Assembly (NCBI GenBank): GCA_030654695.1
Contig: JAURWY010000021.1
Span: 39,935 to 103,934, forward strand
DNA length: 64,000 nt
Source of the DNA: Polaromonas sp.
GTDB taxonomy: Bacteria > Pseudomonadota > Gammaproteobacteria > Burkholderiales > Burkholderiaceae_C
Reading direction: 5' to 3'
Shown here: positions 63,352 to 64,000 of the stretch, one piece after another
Position numbering within the stretch: position 1 is the first letter of the stretch
Layout: the number at the start of each line of letters is the position of its first letter
The notes under the pieces: model-generated
Database searches by the model: none
The model's input: the letters and a program-made list of their open reading frames with translations, nothing else
What the model was told of the DNA's origin: nothing
Position numbers and translations under genes: made by a program

Positions 63352-63428
63352 AGAAGATTGAGCAGAAGCTGCAGAGACAGCGGCCAGAGCAGCCAGGGCA
63401 GACGTGTTAAAAGTTGTGAAAACGGCAT
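63352..63428 (-). pseudogene. Signal-peptide part of the porin gene, out of frame with the nearest ATG
   Basis: In the porin frame this stretch reads TFNTSALAALAAVSAASAQ, a clear signal peptide ending at the AQ cleavage site, but no ATG, GTG or TTG occurs in that frame for at least 57 bases further upstream of 63428. The ATG at 63428 is in another frame and stops inside the porin. One extra base between 63405 and 63428, for example in either A4 run on the plus strand (63409-63412 or 63419-63422), would join them. True frameshift, phase-variable run or sequence error cannot be told apart here. Confidence 0.65.
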
Positions 63429-63478
63429 GATTCTGTGAATTAACAGAAGAGGCGCTCGCGAAACGGTGACAAACCGGG

Positions 63479-63500
63479 TTGTACAGGCCCAGCTGTACAA
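63479..63500. promoter_or_regulatory. Perfect 8-6-8 inverted repeat upstream of the porin
   Basis: TTGTACAG (63479-63486), 6-base spacer GCCCAG, CTGTACAA (63493-63500), about 50 bases before the porin's candidate ATG. It could be an operator or a 5'-UTR hairpin. Confidence 0.5.
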
Positions 63501-63658
63501 ATACGCGCTATTTAAAGTAGGAACTTTATAGCTCTCTAAGTCGTGAAAGTTTCATTTTTTAAGACTGGTCTTTGGCCTTGCCCATTTTAAATAAATAAGT
63601 AATTAAGTACTATTTATAGATAAAATTTGACGAATGATGAGTAAATCAATACTCTTTC

Positions 63659-64000
63659 ATGATGTTCGACCACAACCCCTTCTTCGAGCATTTTGCAGCG
63701 AACGACCCGTCGCCCGGTGTGCTGGAGCGCACGCATCAGCGCGAGCGCACCGTGCCCATTCCCGAGACCCTGACGCCCGTGCCGGGCTACCCGCAAAAGC
63801 TGTCCGTCTTCAAAATCGCCGCCAGCCGGTTCTGGCAAGTGCGCTGCTGGGTGGCTGGGCGCACCTACCGGCGCAGCACGCAAAGCCAGTCACTGCGCAT
63901 GGCGCAAAGCTTTGCCCGGCAGTTTTACGAGCAGCTGATGGCCCAGCACTACAACGGCTCTAGCGGCTCGCCCGGCCAGGGGCAGCTGTTTCCGAAGCGG
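63659..64000 (+). CDS. Probable tyrosine-type site-specific recombinase/integrase, N-terminal part, 3'-truncated by the window
   Basis: The frame is open from the double ATG at 63659/63662 to the last base, 114 codons. After a polar start (FDHNPFFEHFAAN) comes LSVFKIAASRFWQVRCWVAG followed by RTYRRSTQSQSLRMAQSFAR and QFYEQLM. The pattern WQVR-x-W-x-x-GRTYRRST followed by an A/F-rich helix is that of the arm-binding/core-binding N-terminus of phage-type integrases. The catalytic R-H-R-Y domain would lie beyond the window. The upstream stretch 63541-63650 is A/T-rich. The identification rests on the N-terminal pattern only. Confidence 0.5.
   Translation, partial: MMFDHNPFFEHFAANDPSPGVLERTHQRERTVPIPETLTPVPGYPQKLSVFKIAASRFWQVRCWVAGRTYRRSTQSQSLRMAQSFARQFYEQLMAQHYNGSSGSPGQGQLFPKR

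Noticed and set aside
63634..63963. Plus-strand ORF of 109 aa near the window end
   Set aside because: It is rich in Ala/Arg/His without family likeness and overlaps the open, integrase-like frame from 63659 in another phase.
1..64000. CRISPR arrays, tRNA or rRNA genes, insertion sequences
   Set aside because: No regularly spaced repeats, cloverleaf-like sequences, rRNA segments or transposase genes were recognised in the window.

Overview
The window reads as a chromosomal segment of a Burkholderiales bacterium, most likely of the family Comamonadaceae (Rhodoferax/Polaromonas/Limnohabitans-like). This is an inference from gene content and order: a double-length UvrA, an rplM-rpsI-erpA-anmK-M23 peptidase-tyrS block, several Bug-type (TctC) binding proteins, LIV-type ABC transporters, an SAH riboswitch on ahcY, and a Porin_4-type porin. 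No rRNA, tRNA or CRISPR array was recognised.

Layout. (1) 1-9.3 kb: 3' part of a sodium:solute symporter carrying an EF-hand-like loop, a 1991-residue tandem UvrA, and a CapA-like phosphoesterase with a small exported partner. (2) 9.4-26.1 kb: a catabolic region. One long minus-strand operon (cobW-type GTPase, hydantoinase, isochorismatase-fold hydrolase, LIV binding protein, livHMGF, MmgE/PrpD, flavoprotein, MmgE/PrpD) is divergent from an iclR regulator. A third mmgE/prpD gene, an acyl-CoA dehydrogenase and a Bug binding protein follow. The likely theme is uptake and ring opening of a cyclic amide or imide followed by carboxylic acid metabolism; the substrate is unknown. (3) 26.2-37.1 kb: a second minus-strand operon, visibly richer in A/T than its flanks. 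It encodes two YihU-like 3-hydroxyacid dehydrogenases, an aldehyde dehydrogenase, a Bug protein, an AHL-lactonase-family metallo-hydrolase, a second complete LIV transporter, an alpha/beta hydrolase and a small unknown protein. The enzyme set resembles the Agrobacterium blc/att gamma-butyrolactone pathway (lactone to hydroxy acid to semialdehyde to diacid). One of its ABC ATPases has arginine in place of the Walker A lysine. (4) 37.4-43.5 kb: LysR regulator, ADP-forming acyl-CoA synthetase, polysaccharide-deacetylase-family protein, amidase and flavin reductase.

(5) 43.5-64 kb: mostly core genes. An SAH riboswitch precedes ahcY-tlyA-metF (S-adenosylhomocysteine recycling and one-carbon supply). 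A GbsR/MarR regulator with a perfect 18-bp palindrome precedes cydAB. Then come rlmJ, rplM-rpsI behind a structured leader, erpA, anmK, an M23 peptidase, tyrS, a CDF metal exporter, ybeY-phoH, ruvAB, and a porin whose signal-peptide frame is disconnected from its ATG. The window ends in the first 114 codons of a probable tyrosine recombinase that runs off the edge.

Regulatory structure supported by the sequence: Rho-independent terminators after the symporter, rpsI, erpA/anmK and the porin; intercistronic hairpins 3' of the binding-protein gene in both LIV operons; inverted repeats in the iclR/cobW, lysR/acyl-CoA synthetase, operon-3 and porin upstream regions.
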